Shown here: positions 44,270 to 56,739 of the stretch, in pieces | Layout of the letters: the number at the start of each line of letters is the position of its first letter | How positions within the stretch are numbered: position 1 is the stretch's first letter | Source: Neoceratodus forsteri | Lineage: Eukaryota; Chordata; Ceratodontiformes; Ceratodontidae | Direction of reading: 5' to 3' | Assembly: GCA_016271365.2 (NCBI GenBank) | Contig: CM057456.1 | Coordinates: 164,834,501 to 164,898,500, forward strand | Length of the DNA: 64,000 nucleotides | Notes under the pieces: model-generated | What the model saw: the letters and a program-made list of their open reading frames with translations, nothing else | Databases searched by the model: none | What the model was told of the DNA's origin: nothing | Made by a program: the position numbers and the translations under genes

Positions 44270-47200
44270 GAGAGTTAAGGGGTTGCCCAGTTGTAGAAAC
44301 TTAGATCAGCAGAGGGCAGGGGTTAGGCAGCATAGATGGGAAATAGGAGTGCTACTTGATGGAGGAAGACACAGAGGAGAAGGTGATAAACAGAGGTATT
44401 TCCAGGGTAGTGGGGCTAGCACAGGGGTAAGGATAAAAGGGGAGATGATACAGGTTCCCTGGGTGCCTCACCCCCAGAGAGTGAGGAAGCCAAAGGAGGG
44501 TGTGTGAACAATGTTTGGAGGAAAGGGGGAGGCAGGAGCATAAGAAATAAGTTAGGAACATCCCCAGTGGTGATGGTTCAAAATAGATTTCATTCACTTG
44601 ACTAGAGATAGCATAGAGGATTCCAACATATGGGGGGAGAAGAACCAATGCAGGGAAATAACACTGGGAAGGACAGTCAAAGAGGGGTGAGAAGGGAGGA
44701 TAAAGATGGCAGGTAGGTGCAGATGGGGGAACTGAGAAGTCAGTCAAGGGGGAGGTCAGGGACAGTCAAGTGGATCAGGAGGAGGGATAGCGGAAAGAGG
44801 AGAGAGAGAGGAAGGAATTAAGAGAGCTGGTAGAGAGGTGGAAGGAGTCTTGGAGAATGCAGGAAGGAAGGGAGGGAAAGGAATGTGACAGAGGGAGGGA
44901 GGGAGGGAGAGAGAGATGCCTGGGTAGGGAGGAGCAGGCACAAGGGAAGCTGATTGGGGGGGAGAGTGGTGATTTGGGGAGACTCCATTTTAAAAAGGGG
45001 TGAGATCACCTGCAGGAAGGTAGTGTGTGTGCTGGGGATGACAGCGGAGTGGGTAGGCCCACGGATAGGTAAGCATACACAGAAATTGGGGAAATCTCAT
45101 ATAATTGTCCACCTAGAGATGAATGATCTTGCCAGCTGGGATGTGGATGAGGTTCAAGAAAGATTTAAGGAGGTAGGGAAAATCTATGGGGATTTTGCTC
45201 AATCTGTGGCTTTCTCTGAAGTGCTACTGGCACCCAGGACTACTACTGCCAGACTTCAATGAATGGCTGAGAGAGTGGTACAAGGAGGAAGGTTATAGCT
45301 GTATAGAAAGTTGGGAGGGAACCTGGGAAAATAAGGCTAAGTGAGTACCTTGTTAGTATCAAAGAAAAGATGAGATGGATCAGAAATGGGCCATAATCGG
45401 GGGCTTTGTTTGCCACTAATGAGTGTGTAAAACTAAAAGTCTAAGGCCAAAAAGCCCAACTAGTCTGATAGGCAGGTAGCTCAGGTAGTGGGGGACAAAA
45501 GGACAGCCTTCAAGAAATTCAGAAGGACCCAGAAAGAAGGAAGAAGACAGAGACGAGTACAATGTTAAGGTTAGGGTAGCAGGCAGAGAAGTCCGGTTGA
45601 CCAAACCCAGAAAGGAGCTGCAATTGGCAGAGCAGTGAAAAGGGGGGTTAAAAATGAAAGCTTCCTTTCAATACATCAGTGAACAAAGGAATACAAAGGA
45701 TGGGACTGTCAAGTTATGAAGGGAGGGCAGTGGGCAAAAGATAGTGATGAGAACACACACAGAAGTTCTAAATGAGTATTTTTGCTCAGTCTTCACCAGG
45801 AGAAGGATGGCTTGAGGCCTTAAGGGAAGAAAAGAGTGGGAAATAGGGTGGGAAGAGAGTCTGGTGGGGATATTAGTGTGGATAGGGTAAGGAAGGGTTT
45901 GAGGGTCCTAAAAGAGGACAAGTCTCCAGGCCCAAACAGTATTCATCCTAGGGTTCTGAAGGAGTTTGGCAGATGTGCTTGAAGATCCCCTGACAGACCT
46001 GTTTAACAGCTTACTAGTGACAGGGAAGGTGTCTTTAGACTGGAGGACAGAACATGTAGTGCCACTCCACTAAAGTGGGCAAAGGGATGATCCTGGCAAT
46101 TACAGACCAGTCAGTCTGACCTCAATAATAGAAAAGCTTATGGGGATCATACCGAAGAAAATGTTGGTGTGCTTTCTTGAGGATAATGGGCTCCAAGATG
46201 AAAGGCAGCATGGGTTTGTGTCAGGGTGATCCTGCACAACAAACCTTGATTGATTTATTTCATTGAGTAACCAAAACACTGGATAATGGCTGGGCTGAGG
46301 ACATCCTGTGTCTGGATTTTAGTAAGGCCTTTGACTCTGTTCCCCGAGGAGATTAATCAGGAAGCTGGAGGATCTGGGCTTAGGAGTAAAGCTAAAGACC
46401 TGGGTAAAAAAACTGGTTGCAGGACAGGAATTAGAGGATAGTGGTCAGGGATGGGGGAAGCACTCACTAGCAGGGTCCCATAGGGTTTAGTGCTCAGTCC
46501 AGTGCTGTTTAATGTATTTACTACTGATATAGTGGACAGAGTAAGGATAAGAGCTGCCTGTTTGCAGATAATACCAAACTCAGTGCAGTAGCGGATCTAG
46601 GGGTTTTAGTGGGTGCAGGTGCACCGCCCCCCACCCAATGCAACTTACTTGCTTGCTTGCTGCTGCTGCATTTCACATTGCTGGAGAAGTCTAATATATT
46701 GATTGTAAGAAATATACATTCAAAACTATAGATTATGTTTATATTTTCACTCAAAAATATCATGAAAAGGGTAGTATAAAAGATTTGAAAAATGATAAAA
46801 AATTGTTTATCAAGTACGCACACAACCACAGCACCCCCCATTCTAAAATCCTGGATCCGCTACTGACTCTGTGGGTGGGAGGACACAGAGGAGGGACTAC
46901 AGGATCTCACAGGAGATTTAGCCAGACCTGCGAGGTGGTTGGTATTTGGCAACTGGGGTTCAATGCCAAGAAGTGCAAAGTCATACACTGGGAGGCAAAA
47001 ACAAAACCAAAGACCGAATATTGCCTGCATGGTGTGCAGTTTACTAAGTCAGAAGAGGAGAAAGATTTGTGAGTGATCATTGAAAGTGACATGAAACACT
47101 CTGTGCAGTGCAGGAAGGCAGCAGCCAAAGTAAATAGAATGTTGGGCTGCACAGCCAGAGGAATAACTTGCAGGAAGGCATAGGTCATTCTGCCACTGTA

Positions 47201-47805
47201 TTGATCGACCATGTGTCCACACCTGGAGAACATTGTGCAGTACTGGTGCCCATACCCAAGAAATTACATCAATCTTCTGGAAACAGTCCAGAGCAGGACA
47301 ACTAAAATGATCCAGGGTCAGCAGGGTAGGCCATAAAGAGATAGAGAGACTCAGGGCCCTCAGCGCGTACTCCCTGGAGGAAAGGAGGGAGAGGTGAAAC
47401 ATGATTGAAACATTTAAATACCTCAGTCATATAAACAAGGTGAAATCTGAGGGTCTCTTCAGCCTAAGCAGTAAGATACCACTGGAAGACATTGCCTCAA
47501 GCTGCTGGGAGGATGACCGAAGAGGGAAATGAGGAAGCACTTTTCATGAGAGGGTAGTGGCTAAGTGGAATGAGTTGCCAGATGAGGTAGTATCCCTAAA
47601 GACAGTGGATAGCTTTAAGAGGGGTTGGGACAAAGTAAACGGGGGGGTCAATTAAAAGCGGAAATGGGGGGGAGGGACTCATATGGGAGCAGGACACTCC
47701 TAATCAGGTGGGGGTACCCCCATTAGTAATCACTGAGAGAGCTGCATTGCAAGTAGACAGGATAGACGCTATGGCCTTTTTCTGTTGGCATATTTTGTAT
47801 GCTGG
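44270..47805 (+). mobile_element. CR1 LINE with deleted endonuclease region
   Basis: ORF1 remnants come first: a charged stretch (44780-44940), then an esterase with VVIWGDSILKRGE (~44960-45000) and VHLEMNDL (~45100, equivalent of GTNDL). The ORF ends near 45260. Sequence then passes to the endonuclease-RT linker (VLNEYFCSVFT, ~45760), so the whole endonuclease (~1 kb) is absent. RT blocks are NYRPVSLTSIIEKLM (~46100), a degraded QHGFVSG block, and a catalytic segment cut at ~46578 by a hAT MITE. After it come GFNAKKCKVIHW and the C-terminal region; the tail is CTTTTTCTGTTGGCATATTT. Multiply frameshifted. Confidence 0.8.
46586..46865. mobile_element. 280-bp hAT MITE nested in CR1
   Basis: Terminal inverted repeats CAGTAGCGGATCTAGG (46586-46601) and, inverted, CAGTAGCGGATCCAGG (46850-46865). 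Flanking 8-bp duplications ACTCAGTG (46578-46585) and ACTCTGTG (46866-46873) match at 7 of 8. CAG-start termini with 8-bp duplications are typical of hAT. The interior is AT-rich with no transposase. Confidence 0.88.
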
Positions 47806-47879
47806 AGGAGGATAGCTGACAGCAGAATTTAGATGGAATGAAACAGTATAGGAAATTGGGACAGAGAAAAATAAAGAAC

Positions 47880-48900
47880 TACAACATGTTTTGTGTTTTT
47901 TAATTTTTTAAAACCTTTTTAATGTTTTTTACATTCAATGAAGGATAAAGAATACAGTAAGACAGATAGTATTTGATGATGATTAGTCTTGAATCAAGGA
48001 CTGTAGACAGAATAGGGCTATGGCCTGGGGACAGAGGGTGCACTGCCACCACGGAGATCCACCACAGAGATCCACAGCCCCTCAAGAATACTCCATTGAT
48101 TTTGAAACAATACCTCCAAAGTTTGTTTCATAGCCACATCATAGTGGGAGAGCTCCCCTATCTCCCCATGCAGCTGTGCCACTTAAGATGGATGTAAGAG
48201 TAGGATCTGAGGTTGGTCAATCAGGTGATCGTACAGCACCCTTCTGCACAGCATGATGATCTGCCACATGATCTTTTCTTGCATTGCCCACCCTGTGGCA
48301 CAGAAGGAGCTGTAGGAATGCCACCAACTCCAACCTTCTCTGCTGTCTCAGTCTATCTCCTCCACTCAGGCTCCTCCCACTCCTGGCAGTGCCTCACCTT
48401 AAGGTGGGTGTGCTGCCAACTTGTGCCCAAATGGCTGCCCGATTCCCAGACTGAATAATAATGTGACATAAGGCACATGGCACCACACTGTTGTCAGCAG
48501 GGTCAATCACAGAAAAGACCCAAACAAGGGACTATTGCTGCTTTAAGGGGAGGAACCAGATAGTCCCAGGCAGGACTGTTCCTCATGGCGCTCAGGTGAT
48601 TGCACAACCATGGGGGAGCACAAAGAGAGGTGCTGCAGCAGGTACAAAATGTACCAGAGTAAGGTGAACTGGTGGTGGTGGTGGTGGTGCTGGTGCCACT
48701 GCATGCTGCTGCTGCACTGTGGGGTGGGGGGTGGGTGCTGACTGTTCCACTTCCTGGTGCTCCTGGTGCCAAAAATGGTCTCTTCAGATGGATGAGGCAA
48801 AGCATCCCATTCATGAACTGCACCATCTCTCCTTGCTGCAACTGGTTCCAGTCCCAGTCCTCCCAGTTTCCTCTGTGGCAGTCACACTCATTTTAAGCTG
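47880..48900 (-). other. unassigned repeat-like unit
   Basis: The left end (complement) is A-rich, like a retroposed tail. Leftward reading gives one short stop-free stretch, VAQLHGEIGELSHYDVAMKQ (~48190-48130), that looks protein-like but matches no family I can name. A (GGT)n run at 48670-48690 creates false poly-His/Thr frames. Confidence 0.3.
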
Positions 48901-49259
48901 AAAAAAAGTAAGTAAAAAAAAAAAGAGTAAGAACAAGAAATATAGAACAAGTAAAAGTGACGAATATCAAGAATACACTTAAACAACAGCTCAATAAATC
49001 CACAAGAACTACCAAGTAGATAGAAGATAACAAGAATGTAAACATTGTTTATTGGCTGTTTTTTAAGCCTCTGAAAGCAGCAGATCTAGCTTACTCCACT
49101 AACTCATTCAGATTAAAAAACTAAACTAAGACTCAGTGGGGGACATTTTCAAAGGAGATGCACATCTGAGATGCTCTGGCGCAGCTCAAGAAATGTGCCA
49201 CAGTGCGATTTTCAAAGGGATGAGATGCGTTGTGCATCTCTGGCTGCGTCCTCACGCAA

Positions 49260-50635
49260 CAATAATGTATGTGGTGCTTCTGGGGGGCATGCCCATGAAT
49301 ATGTGTCACGTCCCCATATTCAGCCAAGACGGGCAGTGCAGCTGCCCGCACACCTCGGAGATGTGCCGCACAAAGTTAGGTACGGAAGAACCATGCCTAC
49401 ATCCCAGCCACCCACAAGCAGGCTGCTGTACTGCACAGCAGAGCACAGCAGCCTGCCCCAGCCCAGTGCCATTCAACAACAAACCCCATTCCTGTTCCAT
49501 AGCGTAGGAACCCCCCCTCCCTGTCCCAAATGCAGTTTGAATAAAAAAAACAGTCATGTCCCCCATCCATATCCATAGTGTAGGGACCCTCCTCCTCCTA
49601 ACCCGGTTCAAATAAAAAAACAGTCATCACCCCCATCCATATCACATAGTGTAGGGACCACCCTCCCCATCCTGAACCCCATTCAAAATACAAATATAGC
49701 CCCATCCCTTTTCCATAGTGTACTGGCCCCCACCCTCCTAGCCCACTCACTGTTTGATGTAAAATAATTAATCAAACATTTACCATATCTGGTAGCCACC
49801 CCACCACCCATCAGGCATGAACCCCACCCTGCACCCCAACCTGACCCATGGCAGTGACTGGCACAGCCCTCCACACCCTGCCATGGCCCAGCCACTGACT
49901 GATGCGGTCCTGATCTCGTACTGTACAAAGTACAAGCTCATTGGTTGTCACCAATGAGCTTGTACGCAATATGAGATCAGAACAGATCGATCGAGGCTAG
50001 CTGTGGACCAGGTGTGGAGACTGCGCCAGTCGCTAGCATGGGTTGGGTTGGGGGGTGCGGGAAGGGATTCATGCCTGCTGGGATGGTGGGCCACTACACT
50101 ATGGAAAATATTTGATTAATTATTTTACATCGAACGGTGAGCGGGGCTCGGGATGGGGGGAGGGCAATACAGTATGGATGGGGGCAATATTTGTATTTTG
50201 AACAGGGTTTGTGATGGGAAGGGGGAGTCCCTACACTATGGGAAATGGATGGAGGATATGATTGTTTTATTATTCACACCAGGTTCAGGATGAGGGGGGA
50301 TCCCTACACTATGGGAAATGTTTGGGGGATTATGATTTTTTTTTTTTATTTTGAACCGGGATCAGGATGGGAAGGGGGGTTCCTGCACTATCGACAAGGG
50401 ATAGGGAACTATGATTTTTTTAATTTTGAACCTGGATCGGGATGGGGAGGGGTGGTCCCTGCACTATGGACAAGGGATGGGGACTATGAGTTATTTTATT
50501 TCAAACTGTGTTTGGAACCGGAAGGGGTAGTCTCTGCACTATGGACAAGGGATGGGGGACTATGATTTATTTTATTTCCAACTGGGTTCGAGATGGGGAG
50601 GGATGTTCCTACAATATGGAAAATGGATGGGGTTG
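49260..50635. mobile_element. foldback DNA element 2 with ~75-bp subrepeats
   Basis: The centre is a perfect 15-bp stem, GTACAAGCTCATTGG (49930-49944) with its complement at 49951-49965. The arms pair over hundreds of bp: ATGTAAAATAATTAATCAAA (~49756) is mirrored at ~50105-50135. In the right arm, units with a CTACACTATGG/CTGCACTATGG core recur at about 50094, 50169, 50234, 50303, 50383, 50459, 50534 and 50611. In the left arm the complement (CCATAGTGTAGGGACC) recurs near 49500, 49577, 49648 and 49715. The right arm stops where L1 begins. The outer ends are therefore not defined. Confidence 0.7.
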
Positions 50636-50729
50636 GGGGCGTGGCCAACTGGCAAGCAAGATGGCAACATAATTTACTAGCACCATAAAACCAGAACCTG
50701 ACAAATGCCTGCCTATTGTTGAACCTCAA

Positions 50730-51702
50730 TGGGAAAACTTCACACCAGTGATAATCAGAAGCAGTTCCCTACTACCAGGCTGAAATTTAGGGGAATTCAA
50801 CGCAAGACTGTTAAGATATCACCTCTTTCAAGCTGGGTGATCCCTACAGACAAGGCTGCATGGTGCACTCTGCTAAGGGAGGTGAAGAACCCTCCATTAG
50901 AGAAATGTTTGCGTCTATTATTACTAGCATAGACGCTCTAACTCTAGCATCTAACGCCTCCACAGTCTCCATCCAACAACTTGATGCAAGAATTGACTGG
51001 GCTGATCAAAAATCAATTGCCCATGACAATGTACTCCAAGGCCACTGTGCTACTATGTGGGAACAGGCTGTGCAAATCCACCTACTAGAAGGTAAGCTAG
51101 ATGACTTAGAAGATAGGAGCCACTGCAATAACCTGCGGCTCCTAGGTTTTCCAGAAGGTTGCAAAGGAGGAAAAGCTTTATTGTTCCTACAACAAGCACT
51201 CCCGTAACTCCTTATGCTCCCTCCTACCACCAGAATCATGATAGAATGGGCACATCGTTCCCTACAGCCTAAACCCACACAAGATGACAGGCCAAGACCT
51301 ATTATTGCCTGAATACTGAACTTTGCTAAGAAGGAAACCATCCAGGCCAGAGCCAGAGAGTTAGTTAACCTTCTGAGGAGAAAGCACAAAATCATGATTT
51401 TCCAGGACTATTCTAGTGATTTAGCAGCTAAACGCAAGGCCTTTACTGAGGCCCACCGGAGACTACACGACCTACAGATCCCATTCACTCTACGTTACCC
51501 TGCAAATTTAAAGATAACAGTGAACGGCACCTCACATCAATTTGCCACTCCAGATGCAGCCAGGGCTTTCATTTCTGAAACGTGGCTGGTGGGCCCGGGT
51601 CTCTCACAAAACTCGAACTCTGACAAGGGGACTGATGGCCGATCTCCAACAAAGGGAGACATCCCCAGTGCTTCACTAGAGATACCGCTCAAAACCCCCT
51701 AG
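50730..51702 (+). pseudogene. L1 ORF1 remnant
   Basis: Encodes an RNA-binding chaperone of the L1 ribonucleoprotein. After an unconserved N-terminal part (frames shift near 50870), there is a coiled-coil-like stretch and then LEDRSHCNNLRLLGFPEG (~51105-51160), the diagnostic LEDRSRRNNLRIRG-type entry to the RRM domain. The C-terminal domain has FQDYSSDLAAKRKAF and LRYPANLKITVNG, ending at the stop near 51700. A stop at ~51205 and further ones up to 51310 break the frame. Confidence 0.85.
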
Positions 51703-52545
51703 AAGGAACTGGAGCCTCATAGCTCTAAAATCCAAAAAAGGCCTCCAAAATCACCCCACTCTAAGCGTGATTATCCCCAGGACTGAAGACAGCCTCCTGA
51801 TCAGTGCGACCAGAACTCCTATACACCCAATACAGAGGAGCCAGAATATGTAAGCCTGTACTTCTCCCAAAATCGACATTCTCTACTACAGGGCTACCTC
51901 AATAAAGACTGTCAGGATGACATGGACACCAACCCTGCAATCCCCGAGATAGTGGAATCCGAGGATGCACACTGTTCCTGGGTCTCTGCCACTGACGCTG
52001 CCCTGCCATTAAAGGACTTAGATTCACACACCATAGCTTCCTGTTCCTCACCAGGCCACGAACCAGAAACCAGCTCTTCTATAATGAAGAAATCCACCCA
52101 AGATGATCGCCCAGGCTGATCGAGTCTTCTATATTCAGATTAGTATTGAAGGTTTTGTGTCTCGGGGAGTAATTGGGTGGGATTGCAGAGGGATAACTGG
52201 GGGAGTAGCCGAATGGGTTGCAGAGCTAAAGCCTAACCTGTAAGCAACCTTTGGCATGGCCCTTTTCACAGCACTCATGCTTCAAAGGATAATATATAAG
52301 ACTGTCTGAGACTTAGATGGATCCCTCCCCCCCCCAGGAAACACCCTACCTTGGAGGTACATATCTTGTGTTCTGTGGTTGACAGCAAGATATATAACTA
52401 ACTAATGTTAAGTTACAGTAATTGTTCAAATGTTGCCTAGTATTGGCTATTCGAGACTGTTATTTTTCTGAACTGTGATGGCAACTACTACCCACCTCCA
52501 GACCTCCTTTACCAGATACCCCAGACCCCCCCCCCAGGTACTATG
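51703..52545 (+). other. L1 inter-ORF region
   Basis: Includes an open stretch at 51922-52119 (start MDTNPAIPEIVESED) that continues the L1 in ORF1 orientation but has no named domain. The rest is non-coding up to the LTR element. Confidence 0.5.
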
Positions 52546-53660
52546 TGTGATGCATGGACAGCTGGTTCTGATTAATCTATGCTTTTTGTAATGTAAAAAT
52601 GTGTTATTGAGTGTCTCTCATGAGACATGGTGAGACAGCTTGTGGGTTAACATCCCCCACCTCCAGGATTCAGCTAAAAGATAAAAGGCAGGAGATAATT
52701 AAAGGCTAGAAGAGACCTAAATTAAGGATCTCCTGTTTATCTAGCTTAATTGTAGATGCCAGCTGCTAGGCTGGAAATCATAAACTTTTATGATATTTAG
52801 AGGAAGAATACAGGTATGTCACCTAGGTGCTACCTCATAAATGCTCTTTGATGTCTGTAAAGAGCAGGATGCTGCTCATGGATGAAAGAAAGAACTTGGA
52901 AAATTACGACTTGATTGGGAAGACGTGTGGGAACATGAGTTTTTGCTGATGTCACCTATTAATTTACCTCCTGCTTGATAAGACATCCTGAGTGTATAAT
53001 TTTTAATAAACAGAGGTGAAGCTGGGTGACATCATGGAGAAGGCAGGGTCAAGACAGTTTTTTAATTATGCTGTAACTGACCTTTAGACAAACACATGTT
53101 TGGACTCGGAAGCTACAACATCTTTCAGCACTGTAAGAATATAAGAATACATTAGCTAGGCAAGTCTAAGTGTATGGTTGATAGGAGATTGCACCTTTAA
53201 ACCTTTTTTTTAAGTGATTGTAATGTTTTGTGATTTATTGTTCTGTGTTTTACATTTTTATCTATTTTTAAGTAAACATCTCATTTTATGAGACTACTTA
53301 GTGTGCCTTTAAAGCTGACACTATGTGTAAGCTTACTGGTTTACCAAACTGGAAAAAGATAAGAGTTTATTCTGAGGTCTTTCATAGAGTTCTTAAGGCT
53401 TCATTTTGTACACCTGATTAGGTGCCTGTAGGTGAAAGATATCTGCCCTCCTTGAAGAGCAGAATAATCTGAGCCTGTACATTGGATATGCTAACAAGAG
53501 GTTCACAGTTTGAATCCCTCCGGAACATGAGACCAAAGGTTCATTCGAACCCACAAAACAGACAGGAGGGTTACCCTGTTCTGTTCCTGCTCACAATACT
53601 GCACTTGGAGGTTGGCACTGTGGGAGCAGAGGGCCTGACCTGCTGAGTGGGGTTGTGACA
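52546..53660 (+). repeat. 5' LTR of copy 2
   Basis: 1,115 bp. Shares TGGACAGCTGGTTCTGATTA and most of its length with 60485-61617. Against the 3' LTR it lacks ~30 bp at ~53312 (a CTTTTCTTTGACAAGTG-containing stretch) and has short extra segments near 53140 and 53480. AATAAA occurs at about 53004 and could be the polyadenylation signal. Confidence 0.9.
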
Positions 53661-53663
53661 GAT

Positions 53664-53681
53664 TGGTTGGCAGAGGTGTGC
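53664..53681 (+). promoter_or_regulatory. candidate tRNA primer-binding site, copy 2
   Basis: TGGTTGGCAGAGGTGTGC, 3 bp after the LTR. It resembles the site of copy 1. Primer tRNA not assigned. Confidence 0.55.
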
Positions 53682-53878
53682 TTACGTTTAGTATTGCAAG
53701 CTTTTATTGTTCAGTGTGTCGGCTTGATACTGTCAGCTCACTTGCAAAAAAAGAGAAAGACAGTGATTTATTTTTAAAAGGAAACAGAACTAAATCACTT
53801 GGCTTACAGTCAAGTTCCTACCTGGTTTATTTTTTTCTCTAAAGTGCATGTCAGAGTAGCCATAGTTAGGGAAGAAAG

Positions 53879-56705
53879 ATGGCTTCCACTACAGCGGGTA
53901 CACTGTAGACTACTTAAAGCAGTTGTGCAGGGACAGAGGAGTCCCATTCCAGGTGAAAGCCACCAAGCAGAACCTCATGGATGCCCTGATGCAGGGGTCA
54001 ATCTTAACATTGTTTTACTAGCCCAAACACTAGTGCAAATTGACCAGGGCTAGTGCAGCTAACTCTCTACTTGCCTGGCTTGACTAGTGCAGATTTTCAT
54101 GGCTGCTAATGAAGTAAAAAAAAAGTCTCTACTTTAGCATTCTTTAGTCCTCATGCTAATCTCTCTCAATGTTCCAGATGGCCAGGTGTAATTAACAGCT
54201 CATTAAGAGCTGTAATTATCTGGCAGTTCAAGAGAGGGATCCCACAAATGACTCAATGTGAGTCATTATCACTCCACTGTTAAGACTTTCAGCTAGTGTC
54301 CAGGGTGTGATCAAGGGTAGAGTGCTGTTAAGTCACTAGGTTCGGTTTTCTGAATGTGTCTATGTCTAACAATTTGTTCAATATTATTAAGACCAGTGCC
54401 CTCATTTCTCTACATTTGAGTGTGTATCCAACATTTCAGTGACAAATTGCAAAGAGGTATACAGGATCAGCCCTGCAGGTGGTGGGTTTTATCCCAGCAT
54501 CACCATAACTTCCCTCTCCCAAATCTTTGAACTCTGTTCTTTCCCCGGACACCACTGCAGACCAGACTCTGAAGTGACCATCCATAGATCCATAGCTGCC
54601 ATTACTGGCAAGTATAGGGGGTCCTCAGCTCTTCTAAATGGACCATGCCAGCCATCACCATCCATACAGTTCCACCCTTATCCCACTCAGCATGTCCCTT
54701 CAGCCTAAAAACAAAGCTTTGGATCATGTATGGTGCAAAAATAAATCTTGATAAAAATACATCATTTGAAACCTTGAAATAGGCATTCCTGGGGTGCATA
54801 GATCATCCTATACGGAAATAGAAATAGTATAGTGTTAAGCTGTGTACTGTTTCCCCTGGGCTGATAAAAGGACAATGTTAAGGAAAAATCTGTTATTGTT
54901 GGGGCAGAGTATATTAAAATCAATGCTTTTACAAATAAAAATGTCATAGTTTTCTATTTTCCAAGCCCCTTAGGTTTGTCTAGCCCCAACCCCAAAGAAA
55001 TCTTAGATGTGCTCCTGGCTCACTTGAGACTGTACAAAAACTTTCAAAAGTGCAGGTTTCCAGTTGATTATAGGGTGGGGACCGCGAGTGTCTTTCTCTG
55101 CCTGACTCTGTTCATTGCCCTGTGGGTGGTGGTGACAGTGTGGTGAGGTGCATGATGATGCCAACTATTGTGTGCACAGAGCTAGGACTGCTTGATTGAA
55201 CATCTGTTGTTGTGATATCCTCTCTCTGATTGGTGTGTGTGGGGGGCAGAAAGAGGAAGAGAGGAGACCATGGTACAAAACAATGGGGGGGGCACTGTCT
55301 ATGATGGATGGCATTGCAGTCTTTTTTTTCTGCTGGGGAGCTGGAAGCAATGTGGGAGCAGGATAAGTGTACAATAATCAGAGTATTTCTTGGCTTTGCT
55401 TGCATTGTTTCCTGTATAAGTGATCACACTTTACCATTATAATTAAGGGCTAGAGCAGCCATCGGCAGGCTAGTGCAATTTTGAATCAACTTGTCCTGCT
55501 GGCTAGCGCAAAAAAAGGTTAAGGTTGACCCCTGCCCTGATGGTAGCAGATACCCATAGCATCGAGTCATAGACAGTGACTGTAAAGGACCAAACCTTGA
55601 GTGTGAAAGGGCTAGCGGCCAGTGCAGTGTCCCGATCCGATGAAGAGGGCAGCAGGGCCACTGTCAGCGAAGTGACACAGCAGCAGGGGAAGGTCACCAG
55701 TATCCTGGATCTAGTAGTACTCAGGCTGCAGATTGAGTTGTGCAGAATGGAGCTGGAGTTCCAGAGAGAAGAGAAGCGAGAACAGCGAGCTGCAGAGGAG
55801 AAGAGGGAGCAAGAACACTGAGAGGCAGTGTGAGAACACCGAGAGGCAGAGCGAGAATGCTGAAAGGCAGAGTGAGAACAGCGGGGGGCTGACCGTGAGG
55901 AGCATGAGCGCCAGAGGCAACATGAACTGGAGAAACTAAGACTCCAACCACCAGCACCAGAGCAGGTAAGTGGCTTGGGTTTAACTGGGACTACAGGACT
56001 GGGTTACAAATTGAATTCCAAATTGATAGCCCAATTTAAAGAGGGGGAGGATATGAATGCCTTTTTATATTCTTTTGAAAAAGTTTGTATTCAAGCTAAA
56101 ATTCCCTAGAGAGTCCTGGAGCTTCCAGCTATCCCCACTACTTACCGGGAAAGCTCAGGATGCATTGGGTCAAATGGACAATGAGGACAGTAATGATTAC
56201 AGCAAACTTAAAGCTGCACTGTTAAAAAAAAATTGAATTAACTGCTGAATCATACAGAGCTAAATTCCGTAAGCTCAGGAGAAGCCCTGACATGAGCTAT
56301 GAGGAGCTAACCATGAAACAGTATCAGTTTTTAAAACGTTGGTGGGAAGGAATTGAAGTAAACTCTGTTGATAAAATTGAAAATGTGATTTTGTTAGAAC
56401 AGTTTTTCTGGGCATGCCCAGCAGAGTTGAAAACCTGACTGGAGGACCGAGATCCCAAAACAATGCAAGAGGCTGCTGAACTCTTGGACCGCTATGCCAA
56501 GAGCAGAACTGCCCTGAGAGTGAATGGGGCAGGCGTGGAAGCACAGAAAGGGAAAGGCGTGCCTTCAGGGCAGCTAAAACCCTCACTGCCTCCACCAAAA
56601 CCAGTTAGCCCCAGGTTTCAGAGAAAAGATTTCTCTGAGAAAAGAAATTAATATTGGTTGTGTAAAGAAACTGGGCATATTGCTAGTCAGTGTCCCAAAA
56701 AGGAC
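53879..56705 (+). pseudogene. gag: gag of copy 2, interrupted by hAT element
   Basis: An ATG at ~53880 is followed, after a 1-2-nt shift, by DYLKQLCRDRGVPF and NLMDALMVAD. The last part is split by the hAT element between codons for DALM and VAD. This parallels the SAP-like N-terminus of copy 1. A highly charged coiled-coil stretch follows (55740-55945; REEKREQRAAEEK and REAERE repeats). The capsid/SCAN-like region is at 56020-56510: EDMNAFLYSFEKVCIQ, YRAKFRKL, VILLEQFFWACPAELK, AELLDRYAKSR. The knuckle at ~56652-56695 reads YWLCKETGHIASQC, the first Cys being replaced by Tyr. Two frameshifts (~56105, ~56230) and stops (~55820, ~56434, ~56650) occur. Confidence 0.82.
53992..55534. mobile_element. 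1.54-kb hAT element inserted in gag
   Basis: The left end CAGGGGTCAATCTTAAC and the inverted right end CAGGGGTCAACCTTAAC differ at one position. A perfect 8-bp duplication CCCTGATG flanks it (53984-53991 and 55535-55542). CAG termini and 8-bp duplication identify hAT. Subterminal ACTAGCC/GGCTAGTG motifs occur near both ends. No transposase frame of useful length is present, so it is a non-autonomous derivative. Removing it plus one duplication restores continuity of the gag sequence with copy 1 at this point. Confidence 0.93.
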
Positions 56706-56739
56706 AGCAATGCACAACAGTGAGATAGGAAAGAAGTGG

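Noticed and set aside
48503..48841. His/Thr-rich minus-strand protein
   Set aside because: Driven by a (GGT)n run; no domain or start context.
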